DNA from: an uncultured Methanomicrobiales archaeon
GTDB lineage: Archaea > Halobacteriota > Methanomicrobia > Methanomicrobiales > Methanospirillaceae
Reading direction: 5' to 3'
Length of the DNA stretch: 52,725 bases
Assembly: GCA_903828975.1 (NCBI GenBank)
Contig: CAIKOD010000016.1
Span: 1 to 52,725, forward strand
Shown: positions 1-10,247 of the stretch, piece by piece
How the letters are laid out: each line of letters starts with the position of its first letter
Position numbering within the stretch: the first letter of the stretch is position 1
Notes under the pieces: generated by a model
The model's database searches: none
Told to the model about the DNA's origin: nothing
Seen by the model: only the letters and a program-made list of their open reading frames with translations
Program-made: the position numbers and the translations under genes

Positions 1-43
1 CATCTACAATATCATTTGAGACTTTGAGTATAACCTCAGTCAT
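1..43 (-). CDS. N-terminus of an unknown CDS running off the left edge (MTEVILKVSNDIVD...)
   Basis: Reverse complement reads ATG ACT GAG GTT ATA CTC AAA GTC ... open to the window edge. Confidence 0.45.
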   Translation of the reverse strand, partial: MTEVILKVSNDIVD

Positions 44-661
44 GGTGATCTCTTCTTACCTCGTGAGTGATTGATGCAATAATACTATAGATTGGTAATA
101 ATTAAATTAATCCACTCCAACAATCACCTTTATCCCGATATTTATCAGGTGAATAAAGGGCGATGTATTGCCGGGCGTCTAATGGAACTATTGTTCTGGC
201 ATTGTATGATTCTGGCTGTAAATGCAGGCTAGAAGGTCATACGATAATCACTACCCCTGTAATATTTCTCTTCCGGCAGCTTGCACCTGCATTCAACACC
301 GCAAATCGCATATATGACCCTATTGCGCCTCTGTTTCAGGCCAAGGCAAACCCCGGCCATTACACCCCCCAAACCAGTCAAATCAAGGCAATATAGCCGT
401 TGCTTTAGAATACGGCAAATTAAGGCGCATTTGCATTAACGGGCGGGAATCCTAACGTTACTGCCCAAAAACCAGGTTGATGTCAGATTGGGGGTTGGAA
501 GGGGTGTGGTTTGAGGGGGGATACCGGCTGATTTTGGCGATAAAGGGGCTGGGATTGGGGGAGGGGATGCGTTGATCAAATTAACGGAGATCTGATTCAC
601 TCGGACTCAAAATAATGGTAATGATCATGAAAATTCTAAAAAGGGTGGGGTTGGGATTATC

Positions 662-1486
662 TTAAAGATTAAGAACGTTTACGTCATAGGTTTTGATAAC
701 TATCCGGTCAACCTTTAGGTTTAATGTTGGGGTAACTCCAGGAGGTGTTACAGAATCTAACGAACCTAAAGGAAAAACCTGTTGATTATTGAAATAATTC
801 CCCCATGCCCATTTATAACCCTCCCCCCAATCGTTATATACAATTGTCACGGGGATGAGAGCACCACCCACGTCAATAGAGTCTTTTGGTGTAATATTCA
901 TCTGCACGGTTCCAATTCCACTTGATTTGCTTATCGCTCCGTTTGAAGTAATATTTATGATTGATATTACGAGAGTCCTTTTTCCTGCCAGATCGGTATC
1001 AAGGAACCATCTTGGTTCTGATAGCATTGTGGATCCGGATCCAACCTCACTAAACCCATTAGTTACAACCGCACCATTCTGTAATGCAATTATCTCATTT
1101 GTTGAACTAGCGTTGAATTGGAGTAACCCAGTATAGTACGTATGTGGGGGGGTACCACCCACAGTGATGACAAAATTAGATTTTCCTGGAAGGTTCGAAT
1201 CATAAACGGGACTAAGGAGATCGTTTGGCGGAATAACCTGAAGATATCCACCACTTATCTGCATCGAAGTTTCCCGGTAGGGCACACTCTTATAGGCGAG
1301 AAGTTTGACATCGTTCTGGAGAACAATCATATTCTTCTCCATATTCTTGATATTTGCATTTTCCTGTTGCTGTAATAATATCGGATAGCCATACAACGTA
1401 ACCATGCCAATTCCTGTTATCACAATTCCCAGGATAAGCACAAACCCGATTGTTTCTGAAACCCCTTTATGGTTAATCCTATTCAT
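662..1486 (-). CDS. Archaeal pilin-like protein with class III-type N-terminus (GVSETIGFVLILGIVITGIGMVTLYGYP)
   Basis: ORF 274 aa; polar N-terminus then a hydrophobic pilin-like helix; overlaps the upstream gene. Confidence 0.75.
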   Translation of the reverse strand: MNRINHKGVSETIGFVLILGIVITGIGMVTLYGYPILLQQQENANIKNMEKNMIVLQNDVKLLAYKSVPYRETSMQISGGYLQVIPPNDLLSPVYDSNLPGKSNFVITVGGTPPHTYYTGLLQFNASSTNEIIALQNGAVVTNGFSEVGSGSTMLSEPRWFLDTDLAGKRTLVISIINITSNGAISKSSGIGTVQMNITPKDSIDVGGALIPVTIVYNDWGEGYKWAWGNYFNNQQVFPLGSLDSVTPPGVTPTLNLKVDRIVIKTYDVNVLNL

Positions 1487-1958
1487 TTTTTAAAACCTCA
1501 TTCGGAATTGAATTATAACGGATCCGGTTAAACCCACTGCCGGTAGTGTTTCCTACAATTCCAAGTGTCGAACCGATTCCTGCCAGGGATGCATGATAGT
1601 TAACGGTATCCCTCGAAACAATGACTTCGTCGGTAAAATATTCGGCATTTACGTACCTGGTATTGAAAATATCAACAGAATAGGGTCGGCCCGCCACATC
1701 GTCCGGGATGTCGAATTTTGTAACAAGAGTTCCATTTGTTGGTGCAACCATATACACATCCACGATACGCGTGCTGATGCCGTTACTGATATCGGTAAAG
1801 GCATAGTAATTGAGACGGTCACTTGGTTCCTGGAGCATTACCGTGTTCAGCACCAGCATGGTAACAATCAATAATGTCATAAGAATTGCAGTAATCATGA
1901 GATATTCTACCATGGTTGAAACGCCATTCTCCCCGATTAGCCCGTCTCCCGGTTTCAT
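1479..1958 (-). CDS. Pilin-like single-TM protein (GVSTMVEYLMITAILMTLLIVTMLVL)
   Basis: ORF 159 aa in the same operon; N-terminal hydrophobic helix. Confidence 0.72.
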   Translation of the reverse strand: MKPGDGLIGENGVSTMVEYLMITAILMTLLIVTMLVLNTVMLQEPSDRLNYYAFTDISNGISTRIVDVYMVAPTNGTLVTKFDIPDDVAGRPYSVDIFNTRYVNAEYFTDEVIVSRDTVNYHASLAGIGSTLGIVGNTTGSGFNRIRYNSIPNEVLKNE

Positions 1959-1967
1959 ATCAATCCG

Positions 1968-2345
1968 TTATTTTTCCTCGTTATAGGCGCTGAAGTTGGT
2001 AATCCCATCGTTATAATGGAGGGTGACATTACTGTAGGGATTGGGTACGGTGATATTGATGACAACTCCTTTCCTGACGCTATACAAATCTTGTATATCG
2101 GTCATTATGTCTGGACCTATAATTGCATCATTAATATCAGGGGATGCGATCGGGTACATCGCGAGATCTTTTGTTTTCAGGTTAATATTCTGAATATCAG
2201 CTTTGGAAAAATCAAGCACAGATTCAGAAGTGGTCTGGCCGACAAGTGTTGATTCATTTACGATTGTTGCAAGGAAAAACAGGCTGATGGCTACGATAAA
2301 AGCAATCAGTACAATCCATTGGGCCTCGTCATTTATCCTCGCCAT
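1968..2345 (-). CDS. Pilin-like single-TM protein
   Basis: ORF 125 aa, MARINDEAQWIVLIAFIVAISLFFLATIV; overlaps the neighbouring ORF. Confidence 0.7.
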   Translation of the reverse strand: MARINDEAQWIVLIAFIVAISLFFLATIVNESTLVGQTTSESVLDFSKADIQNINLKTKDLAMYPIASPDINDAIIGPDIMTDIQDLYSVRKGVVINITVPNPYSNVTLHYNDGITNFSAYNEEK

Positions 2346-2902
2346 AATATCACCTCAACAAGCACGGCTTGTACACGTTGGTCTAATGGGATAGGGTTAG
2401 TTAAAACAGGATTATTAATAGGTGTATTGTTCACTATTACCAGGCGTGTCACCCGAATACTGTTCTCACGACCTGTCATCATTGCGGACTGGTTAAAATG
2501 ATAACTTTGTACTGGATTCTGTGGTGGTAGTAAAGTGGCATCCCGATACCATACGGTTGCATTGAATTGAATATTGTCAGGTAAACTGGACGGTAAACTG
2601 GATCCCGATCTATTATTGAGAGAACTATAGAACTTTTCTCCAAATGAATCTGATAGATTTTGCTGGATCATAAAACTCAGGGCTGTTGTATTCGGGCGAA
2701 TTTCAGTGACATTAAAACTATCCGGGGTATCCATCATCGCGAGTGCATCGTTCCCCGTCTGTTCGAGCTGCATATCAGTGATATGGACATCGCCGGGGGT
2801 GAATACGGTTGTGGTACTGAGGACCAGGTATGCAGTTACCAGCATAATAATCGCTGCAGTAAATCCTTCGATAGTATAGAGCTGGGCGTGATCATTCACC
2901 AC
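2333..2902 (-). CDS. Pilin-like single-TM protein
   Basis: ORF 189 aa, MVNDHAQLYTIEGFTAAIIMLVTAYLVLSTT; overlaps both neighbours. Confidence 0.72.
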   Translation of the reverse strand: MVNDHAQLYTIEGFTAAIIMLVTAYLVLSTTTVFTPGDVHITDMQLEQTGNDALAMMDTPDSFNVTEIRPNTTALSFMIQQNLSDSFGEKFYSSLNNRSGSSLPSSLPDNIQFNATVWYRDATLLPPQNPVQSYHFNQSAMMTGRENSIRVTRLVIVNNTPINNPVLTNPIPLDQRVQAVLVEVILWRG

Positions 2903-4089
2903 ACCTTCACCTCCATTACCGCCGGGATCAGGAATGGCATTGTGAGATAGGGATTTCGTCCCCCGGCGGGTAATGTGTAACTGTACGGGATTGGATCAGT
3001 ATTTGCAGTGACATAATCATCAAATGTGCATTCAAGGGATACATAGGATATATTTACACCGCTAAACGATTGCTGGAGATATCCGGGATCAACCACCAGG
3101 AGGATGCTGGAATTTCCATCTACCGTTTCACTAATCCCTTTCACCCATCGTTGTGACTCATTGATTTTAGTGGTATTCAGATATACCCTGACGGTTGGGG
3201 AATCTGATGAAATATTAAGCCTTAATGGAGCTGCAGTATTAGGGAAATATTGAAGTGTCCTCACATCTTTGAGGTTGACCGACGCGTGAGTGGTATTTAA
3301 TGTAACATTGATTGCGGTCTGTTCATTGACTGGGTCAATAAAGTATCTCAGGGAAACAGGAGACGATATTAATTCAGAGACATTGTACTGGACTGTAAAC
3401 TGGGTCTGGTTAGGGATGCCATTGGGGACGCCAAAAGGAGGTCCCGTAGAATTTGATAAATTAAAGTCCATGCTGCTCGGTTGTTTGATTACTACCAGCC
3501 GGCGGCTATAGCCATAATTTTGAACAGTAGAATCGTCTTCTCCTACATAGGCCGTGGTGAATATCGGGGCTGTGATATTTGGCACATGTTCTGAAGGGAT
3601 GTCAGACTGCCCGTCGAGGGATTTAAAGCGGATATTAAAATGATAAAACGTAGGTGTGATTGACAAAATCTTATTGTTGAAATTAAACAGCATCAGTTTC
3701 TGCTTGTAACTCAGATTTTCATTATCAGTTAACCCGGAATTGGCGTAAAAAAACTTGTCTATTTTTGCCGGGGATAAAATATTCGGATAATCTTTAGATA
3801 TTGCAAGGCCCAGTCTTATGATCTGCTTTTTTTCTTCGGTGGAGGCAAAGTTTTTCACTTCCCACCCGGGAGCTTTCGGGTCGTTGAGGTCCCCGGCTCC
3901 ACCGGGATCCCCTGCGTCCTCTGCCAGGACCACCCCGGTCCTGTATGCAATCGCATCATAGTCGATTGTTCTGCTTGATAGACCGACAAGTAATCCCGAG
4001 ACCATCGTTATAACCACAATAAAGGCGATCATGAAAATGGTGAAACCCGCAATGAAATCTATTGAAAGTAGCCCGGTGTCATCATTCAT
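2896..4089 (-). CDS. Large pilin-like/surface protein with N-terminal TM helix
   Basis: ORF 397 aa, MNDDTGLLSIDFIAGFTIFMIAFIVVITMVSGLL; first gene of the minus-strand cluster. Confidence 0.72.
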   Translation of the reverse strand: MNDDTGLLSIDFIAGFTIFMIAFIVVITMVSGLLVGLSSRTIDYDAIAYRTGVVLAEDAGDPGGAGDLNDPKAPGWEVKNFASTEEKKQIIRLGLAISKDYPNILSPAKIDKFFYANSGLTDNENLSYKQKLMLFNFNNKILSITPTFYHFNIRFKSLDGQSDIPSEHVPNITAPIFTTAYVGEDDSTVQNYGYSRRLVVIKQPSSMDFNLSNSTGPPFGVPNGIPNQTQFTVQYNVSELISSPVSLRYFIDPVNEQTAINVTLNTTHASVNLKDVRTLQYFPNTAAPLRLNISSDSPTVRVYLNTTKINESQRWVKGISETVDGNSSILLVVDPGYLQQSFSGVNISYVSLECTFDDYVTANTDPIPYSYTLPAGGRNPYLTMPFLIPAVMEVKVW

Positions 4090-4382
4090 AGGGGTTGCTC
4101 GGTTGCTGGTACCATTGCTTTCTGGTTGTTTTTATTGCTCAATAAATATTATCCCCCGTACCAGGTGACTTCCTGAACATTAATCCTTAACTATTTTTCG
4201 TTGTTACAGTTAGAAAATCACTTAGCAGATCAGATATTTTTATCCCATTGTAATTCTATATTGCAATTCATTAATATAATTCGTTGATCCATGTGAGAAA
4301 CACTTATGCATAAACCATAACAAGTGATCGTATAATCATAAGTTATATGGTGGGGAAATAATAGTCATGAAATGAAGGGGAG

Positions 4383-7300
4383 ATGAAAATGGGAAGTATT
4401 TCGCACATTTTGGCATATTCTTTAATTCTTACCATAGTTCTTGTCGGGGCAGCAGGTGCGGTGATTCCTGATAATACGACAATCTTCAACAGCAGCAAAG
4501 AATGGATGGTTGCAAACGGGGCTGATTCAGCAACCCTGTCCTTAATGGTACTCAATAATACGACTAATACAATACCATTTTCGCGCGTTGAATTTTCTGT
4601 CAATGATCCAACATTAGCAAGTCTAAGTGATACAACTATGGTTACTGGTTCAGATGGTATGATAACGACACAACTAGTCGGGAAGACCATAAGTGGGACC
4701 GTTCTGGTCTATGCCAATGTTTATTACAAAATTAACGTGAGTGACCTGTCTGAACAAAATATTATCTATACATACTCCCAGAAAATCGATCACGATACCC
4801 CGTATGCAATTTCCTATGATAATTTCCCGCTAGGAGTGGTAACTGTCGGGACGGAACTGCCGGTGACAATCAGGTTGAGGGACTACTGGGATAACGTCGT
4901 GGAAAATAAGAATAAAGCGGAAAAAATTACCTTTAGCATTCAGGGTTCTCCCGGTGATCTGGCAGCCTTCAATAACAGTGGTTCCTTGCTCAGTTACATG
5001 GATGTCTATGACGATAGTAATGGTAATTTTAATACAACCTTAAAAGTATCGACGCTCCCGGGGATGCACCAAATTCAGGTAAAACCCGTGGATATGCCGA
5101 TTAGTGAACATCCCTACTATATAAGAACAATTGCAAACGGGCTACCTGCCCGGATTACCAGCCTGGTTGGAATAAATAGGGGAATCGGATCCTCTACTGC
5201 CAATCCCCCGAATATCGTTGCAGATGGATTTGGCAGATATAATATTACATATACAATATTTGACCAGTATGGGAATCGTGTAAGTGACAGGGTCCTGCGT
5301 TTTACCTCCAATATCCCCGGGGAAGAACAAAACTTACCTGCGTCAACCGATATGGGGGAAGTCAAGATATTTTACGGGCCGAAAGACCGGATCATGGATG
5401 TCTCCCTCAATGTCGTTTCCATTGATAGCGGTGCGTATAACACAACCCTTGTAAGTTTTGTTTCCGGTGCCCCAAGAGATGTGAATTTAACTGCAAACCC
5501 GGAAATGATGCCGAGCAGGGATGTTCCGGGAATGGATAGTTTTCAATCCCAAATCATGGCAAAGGTGGTAGATGGGTTAGGTAATGCAAAACCTGGGGAA
5601 ACTGTTACTTTTTCATTGGGGACATCTGAATATGATCCCACTGATGTAACAAGAACGTCCGAACCGACATTTGATTCCTTTACTGCAGTAACGGACAACC
5701 TGGGATATGCAACCGTGAACTTTGCGCCTGGAAAGTTTACAACAGATGAAATAGATCCTCATTTCTCCGGTTCCGCAACAGGTCGCTGCACCGTGACCTC
5801 AGTATGGAATGGCATTAGTCAGAACCTGATCCTAACCTGGAAAAATTATCCATATCTGAGTGCTGATGCCTCAGTAAGCCCTAAAGAGGTCAATGTCAGT
5901 GATAACATTACCGTCACGTTAAAATTGAAAGGGGATGGCTGGGCCCTCTACAAACCGGTTGATATCGTGCTGATTACAGACCTTGCCGGAGGTATTGGTG
6001 GTCCGGGATTATTGGATGCAACACAAAAAGCAGACGAAGCATTTGTAAAAAATGCAGGAAATTCGACCTATATCGGATTGGTGTCTTTTGGGAGCACTCC
6101 GCCAATGTATAGTACCGATGCCTGGACGAGATGGAAACAACAGAATTCCGCAACTCATCTACCCTACTTATTTAATCCTTATCATAATGCAACGGTAAAC
6201 AAAACGGACTATTGCCTGTTGGATCCTACTTTGTGGGACAGTGGATTACATGCTAGTAGTATTATCGTCCCGGGTACTCCCTATTATAATACAACGTTAT
6301 GGCAAGGCAGTGGATATGGGTACATTAACGGCTACTCAGGCGCAACCATCGATCAAGGATTAACATCCATGAATAAAAAAGCAAATCTCCTCTCCACGAT
6401 TCTCGCCACGATTGGTCGTTACCGGACAGAATACAATGGAAGGGGTGGAACTAATTATGCAGCGGGTATCAATGCGGCTATTAAGGTCTTCGAGAACAAT
6501 CCCTATCCAGGCCATAAAAAGGCAATAATTATCATGGGTGATGGGATCCCCATGATGGCCCCGGTTGACCCGGGATCTCTCGACTCATATTGGCCATCAG
6601 ACTGGTATCCCCGTGAAAATCTTGGTTGGTACGATGAAAGTGATATCGCCATCGATGCGGCAGTTGATGCAGCAGACCGGGCTAAAGCCCAGGGAATTGA
6701 CATCTATGCAGCGGGATTTAAACTGGGTGGGCAGGTTGACAACGATACACTCCTAAAACTGGTATCCTCACCTGACAATTTCTACTATGTGCCGGATACA
6801 AACAAGCTGGATGAAGTATTACTGACCATCCAGGGACGGATCCAGAATGAGGCGGGAGTAGATACTACTGCCGATCTCGATTATGGGACTGTGAAGGTGG
6901 ACCAGCAACCGGTAAGCGGGGTCTTTAATTATGTATACCAACCATTGGCATCGACTAAAAATCAGACCTACTGGAAGAACGGCACCAACATACCTCCCGG
7001 TCCTAATTATTATGATCAGACCGCAGACTGGGCTGATAACATCCTGACATTTGATGTCGGGACTATTAAGGTGGACCAGGTCTGGGAAACAAGCTATAAA
7101 TTACAGGTACTGAAAAAAGGCACGATTAATGTCTTTGGACAAGGATCAAAAATCTCGTTTAATAACAACACTGCTAACTTATTACTACCAGGTATAACCA
7201 TTAATGCCCATTCAAATAGCAGTGGAAATGCCACGGAAAATGTTACAAAAACATTGGTGATTAATAACCTCACGGTCGATCAGACTGGGAACATAGCAAA

Positions 7301-7607
7301 TCTTACCGTAGATGTCCAAATCAATCCCGAAGAACAAAATCTGACCCTGACTGCGGATATATATATCACCGATGAAGAACAGCATAAAACAACCTGGTTG
7401 CAAACAGTTAATCTTACTCCGGTTGTAAACGGAAAGATGAATATCGCGTTGATTGACATATCCCAATTCCAGCTTGGTAAGCAGTATACGTTCTATGTCG
7501 ACTTCATCAACAAACGCCCCGGAACAAACCCGGTATACTGGCAACGGTTAACATCCGGGTTCGTCAGGGCGATTAAGCCATCTGGCGTGTACATCAGGCT
7601 GGAATAA
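4383..7607 (+). CDS. Secreted surface protein with Big/invasin-like Ig domains and a von Willebrand factor A-like domain
   Basis: ORF 1074 aa; N-terminal signal helix; Ig-like repeat sequences (NATVTFSL-type strands, 'DNLGYATVNF'); VWA-like segments 'VDIVLITDLAGG', 'GGTNYAAGINAAIKVF', 'KKAIIIMGDGIP'; many N-glycosylation sequons. Confidence 0.75.
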   Translation: MKMGSISHILAYSLILTIVLVGAAGAVIPDNTTIFNSSKEWMVANGADSATLSLMVLNNTTNTIPFSRVEFSVNDPTLASLSDTTMVTGSDGMITTQLVGKTISGTVLVYANVYYKINVSDLSEQNIIYTYSQKIDHDTPYAISYDNFPLGVVTVGTELPVTIRLRDYWDNVVENKNKAEKITFSIQGSPGDLAAFNNSGSLLSYMDVYDDSNGNFNTTLKVSTLPGMHQIQVKPVDMPISEHPYYIRTIANGLPARITSLVGINRGIGSSTANPPNIVADGFGRYNITYTIFDQYGNRVSDRVLRFTSNIPGEEQNLPASTDMGEVKIFYGPKDRIMDVSLNVVSIDSGAYNTTLVSFVSGAPRDVNLTANPEMMPSRDVPGMDSFQSQIMAKVVDGLGNAKPGETVTFSLGTSEYDPTDVTRTSEPTFDSFTAVTDNLGYATVNFAPGKFTTDEIDPHFSGSATGRCTVTSVWNGISQNLILTWKNYPYLSADASVSPKEVNVSDNITVTLKLKGDGWALYKPVDIVLITDLAGGIGGPGLLDATQKADEAFVKNAGNSTYIGLVSFGSTPPMYSTDAWTRWKQQNSATHLPYLFNPYHNATVNKTDYCLLDPTLWDSGLHASSIIVPGTPYYNTTLWQGSGYGYINGYSGATIDQGLTSMNKKANLLSTILATIGRYRTEYNGRGGTNYAAGINAAIKVFENNPYPGHKKAIIIMGDGIPMMAPVDPGSLDSYWPSDWYPRENLGWYDESDIAIDAAVDAADRAKAQGIDIYAAGFKLGGQVDNDTLLKLVSSPDNFYYVPDTNKLDEVLLTIQGRIQNEAGVDTTADLDYGTVKVDQQPVSGVFNYVYQPLASTKNQTYWKNGTNIPPGPNYYDQTADWADNILTFDVGTIKVDQVWETSYKLQVLKKGTINVFGQGSKISFNNNTANLLLPGITINAHSNSSGNATENVTKTLVINNLTVDQTGNIANLTVDVQINPEEQNLTLTADIYITDEEQHKTTWLQTVNLTPVVNGKMNIALIDISQFQLGKQYTFYVDFINKRPGTNPVYWQRLTSGFVRAIKPSGVYIRLE

Positions 7608-8207
7608 TCACCCTTGGATTAATCCCCCATTTATTGCATTGAACACAAATTTTTTTTGTTCAGATTCCTTTTTCAGGGTTAATGTGTAGTTTTTATTTTT
7701 TAAATCGATACGATAGAAATTCCAATTGTCATCCATATATGGTCTCAACTTCGATTGTTGTGTTCTGAAGAGATCTCCTGGTAAAATAACATTCATAGGA
7801 TCGATCTCAGAACCTGAAACAGTGCCAGACCATGCGCTCGTCGTAAGTCCCCGTCCGTTTACCTCAATAAATTTTGTTTTATTCTGCTGCCTGGCGATGA
7901 AAAGCCAACTATCTGCGTTTCCTTCATTATCTAGGTTCATACCCGTAACTGAAAAAATTCTGGCTACGGTGGTGGTGTTTTGATATTTTAAATGCCCTAT
8001 CGGAAGCTGTGAAAATGCCGAATAAAGCCCGATTTTCTGGGGGCTGTTATTCAGAATAACCGGTACCGCCCCAACATTTTTCGAAGATGTCAACGAGGAA
8101 AGTGGAGATAGAATCCCCCCGGTTACAAGAAAAATTCCAATAATAACTGCCAGAATTATAAGGATTATCGCAATAATCATTGATGATAAAGCAAGTCTGG
8201 ATTTCAT
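7608..8207 (-). CDS. Membrane-anchored/pilin-like hypothetical protein
   Basis: ORF 199 aa, N-terminal hydrophobic helix (MIIAIILIILAVIIGIFLVTGG); convergent with the VWA protein. Confidence 0.6.
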   Translation of the reverse strand: MKSRLALSSMIIAIILIILAVIIGIFLVTGGILSPLSSLTSSKNVGAVPVILNNSPQKIGLYSAFSQLPIGHLKYQNTTTVARIFSVTGMNLDNEGNADSWLFIARQQNKTKFIEVNGRGLTTSAWSGTVSGSEIDPMNVILPGDLFRTQQSKLRPYMDDNWNFYRIDLKNKNYTLTLKKESEQKKFVFNAINGGLIQG

Positions 8208-8300
8208 AACAATAATGCCTCTATGGGTGTCGTATTCCTATAATGATAGCGATTGCACAACTGTGTTCTTAATTATCAGTGAATAACAACATAATCAACA

Positions 8301-8747
8301 ATGCCCCCGCCAACCCCACCCCTGACCCGCGAACTTACCCATGCTGAATTCCCCCTCGTCAAAGAGGTATGGTACCACTACCACCAGCAGGAAGCCGACC
8401 CTGCAGAAGACCGCATCTTCGGCACCTTTATCGACGGGACGCTCGCTGCGGTAGCGCGTTGCCGGCTTCATCCGGACGGGCACGAAGTCGACGGTGTCTT
8501 TACGCTTGAAGAGTTCCGGGGGCGGGGTCTCGCCAGGCTTGTGGTGCAGGCGCTGATCGATGCCTGCGGGCATGAGGTGCTGTACATGCACTCAACCCTG
8601 CAACTCATCAGTTTCTACAAGACATTCGGCTTTGTTCCTATCCCCGAAGACCAGCTCCCGAAGATGATCAGGGACCGGTTCCTCTTCTGCTTCGGCGAGA
8701 TGGCCGGGTGCAACGTCTGCCCCATGCAGAGGGAGGCGGGAATTTGA
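8301..8747 (+). CDS. GNAT-family N-acetyltransferase, copy 1 (intact)
   Basis: ORF 148 aa with GNAT core 'VDGVFTLEEFRGRGLARLVVQALIDACGHEVLYMHSTLQLISFYKTFGFVPI'. Confidence 0.88.
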   Translation: MPPPTPPLTRELTHAEFPLVKEVWYHYHQQEADPAEDRIFGTFIDGTLAAVARCRLHPDGHEVDGVFTLEEFRGRGLARLVVQALIDACGHEVLYMHSTLQLISFYKTFGFVPIPEDQLPKMIRDRFLFCFGEMAGCNVCPMQREAGI

Positions 8748-8819
8748 ATGGCATTGGGGTGTCAGGAATATAGTCCATGACCCAAAAAAGATAGTGTCGG
8801 TTATTCCGGCACGACATGA

Positions 8820-9048
8820 TTATACTGTAACAGTTTCGATTCTTACTCGGCTGATGATAAACTCGTCATCAACGGGTATCATTTCATTGTCCTCCATTAA
8901 GCAGGAAATATGGAGTTCGATTGCGTCTTTGGTGTTAGCAATCGTCTCTTCAACAGTCTCCCCCTGCGAGAAGAATCCAGAAAGCGCCGGAACTTCAGCC
9001 AAGAACCCGCCTTCTTCAGCTTTTTTGGATAATAACCGTATATTCCAT
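8820..9048 (-). pseudogene. HicB-like antitoxin, frameshifted near the N-terminus
   Basis: Translation 'KKAEEGGFLAEVPALSGFFSQGETVEETIANTKDAIELHISCLMEDNEM...' is near-identical to the ORF at 15355-15582; the ATG at 9048 reads MEYTVII then one extra A in an A6 run breaks the frame. Confidence 0.7.
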
Positions 9049-9087
9049 GGTACTGGCTCTATCTGGTTTAGAGATGAATGAAGATTA

Positions 9088-9312
9088 TCATAACGCGATC
9101 CATTCTTCCCGTGAAATTTCAATCTCCCTGATAATCTCACGGATAAGTCCCACGCTGATATCATTTCCTGAATGCATCGGAATCGGGATGATCTTCTTCA
9201 TTGTCATATGGACCATCCTTTGATGCCTGCCTCCTGGGATAGGGCCAATAAAACCCAGTTTGCGAAGTTTTCTGATTACTTCATTTGTACTGATTGGCGT
9301 CAGTCTCGACAT
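9088..9312 (-). CDS. hicA: HicA-like toxin (start within the longer ORF 9088-9366)
   Basis: MSRLTPISTNEVIRKLRKLGFIGPIPGGRHQRMVHMTMKKIIPIPMHSGNDISVGLIREIIREIEISREEWIAL; typical small HicA/YcfA pattern. Confidence 0.8.
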   Translation of the reverse strand: MSRLTPISTNEVIRKLRKLGFIGPIPGGRHQRMVHMTMKKIIPIPMHSGNDISVGLIREIIREIEISREEWIAL

Positions 9313-9574
9313 ACTGGATAGTAATCCCCTTAATTGGTGGTATCTCAAAGCCGAGCTGAAGTGCAAGAAGGAGATTTCCTATAATAACATCACGTAAATT
9401 CTGTTCTGCCTCTTTTCGCGTATTCCCCTGTGCAAAAAATCCCGGGCATTCAGGTACCTTTCCAATAAAGATACCCTGGTCATCAGGATGATATTCTGCC
9501 CGTTTCAAAGCTTCTTCAACGTAGCCAAGAAGGGGAAAGATCCGAACACTATGAATTGACGCCTGTGCAGACAC
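9281..9574 (-). CDS. hicB: HicB-like antitoxin
   Basis: YHPDDQGIFIGKVPECPGFFAQGNTRKEAEQNLRDVI; overlaps the 5' end of hicA on the same strand. Confidence 0.78.
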   Translation of the reverse strand: MSAQASIHSVRIFPLLGYVEEALKRAEYHPDDQGIFIGKVPECPGFFAQGNTRKEAEQNLRDVIIGNLLLALQLGFEIPPIKGITIQYVETDANQYK

Positions 9575-9669
9575 GGGTACTCATAATAGTGTATGGTTAT
9601 TTGTCCATATACATTCCCCTTCGAGCCACCATTAGGGAGATTGCTCTTCATATTCCAGTCATATAATGA

Positions 9670-10122
9670 ATTCCTCATTCCACAACCCCTATCCCCCTCA
9701 CCCGCGAACTCACCCGTGCCGAATTCCCCCTCGTCAAAGAGGTCTGGTACCATTATCACCAGCAGGAGGTCAACCCCGCTGAAGATCGCATCTTCGGCAC
9801 CTTTATCGACGGGACGCTCGCTGCGGTAGCGCGTTGCCGGCTGCATCCGGACGGGCATGAAGTTGACGGTGTCTTTACGCTTGAAGAGTTCCGGGGGCGG
9901 GGTCTCGCCAGGCTTGTGGTGCAGGCGCTGATCGATGCGTGCGGGCATGAGGTGCTGTACATGCACTCAACCCTGCAGCTCATCAGTTTCTACAAGACAT
10001 TCGGTTTTGTTCCTATCCCTGAGGACCAGCTCCCCCGGATGATCCGGGACCGGTTCCTCTTCTGCTTCGGCGAGATGGCGGGGTGCAACGTCTGCCCGAT
10101 GTGGAGGGAGGCGGGAATTTGA
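9670..10122 (+). pseudogene. GNAT N-acetyltransferase, copy 2 (open body, no in-frame standard start)
   Basis: Frame reads IPHSTTPIPLTRELTRAEFPLVKEVWYHYHQQEVNPAEDRIFG...GCNVCPMWREAGI; in-frame TGA at 9667-9669 and no ATG/GTG/TTG before the GTG at 9916. Confidence 0.75.
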
Positions 10123-10247
10123 ATGACATTGGGGTGTCAGGAATATTTGGCAATAACCTAAAAAAAACACAATCCTAAAAACCACTTTGTTCCCTCTCCC
10201 ATATCTTTATAGAAGCCTCATGCATACGGTAAGCATAAGATTAAATT

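Noticed and set aside
163-396. 77-aa ORF in the left intergenic region
   Set aside because: No recognisable family, atypical composition, surrounded by noncoding-looking sequence; insufficient support
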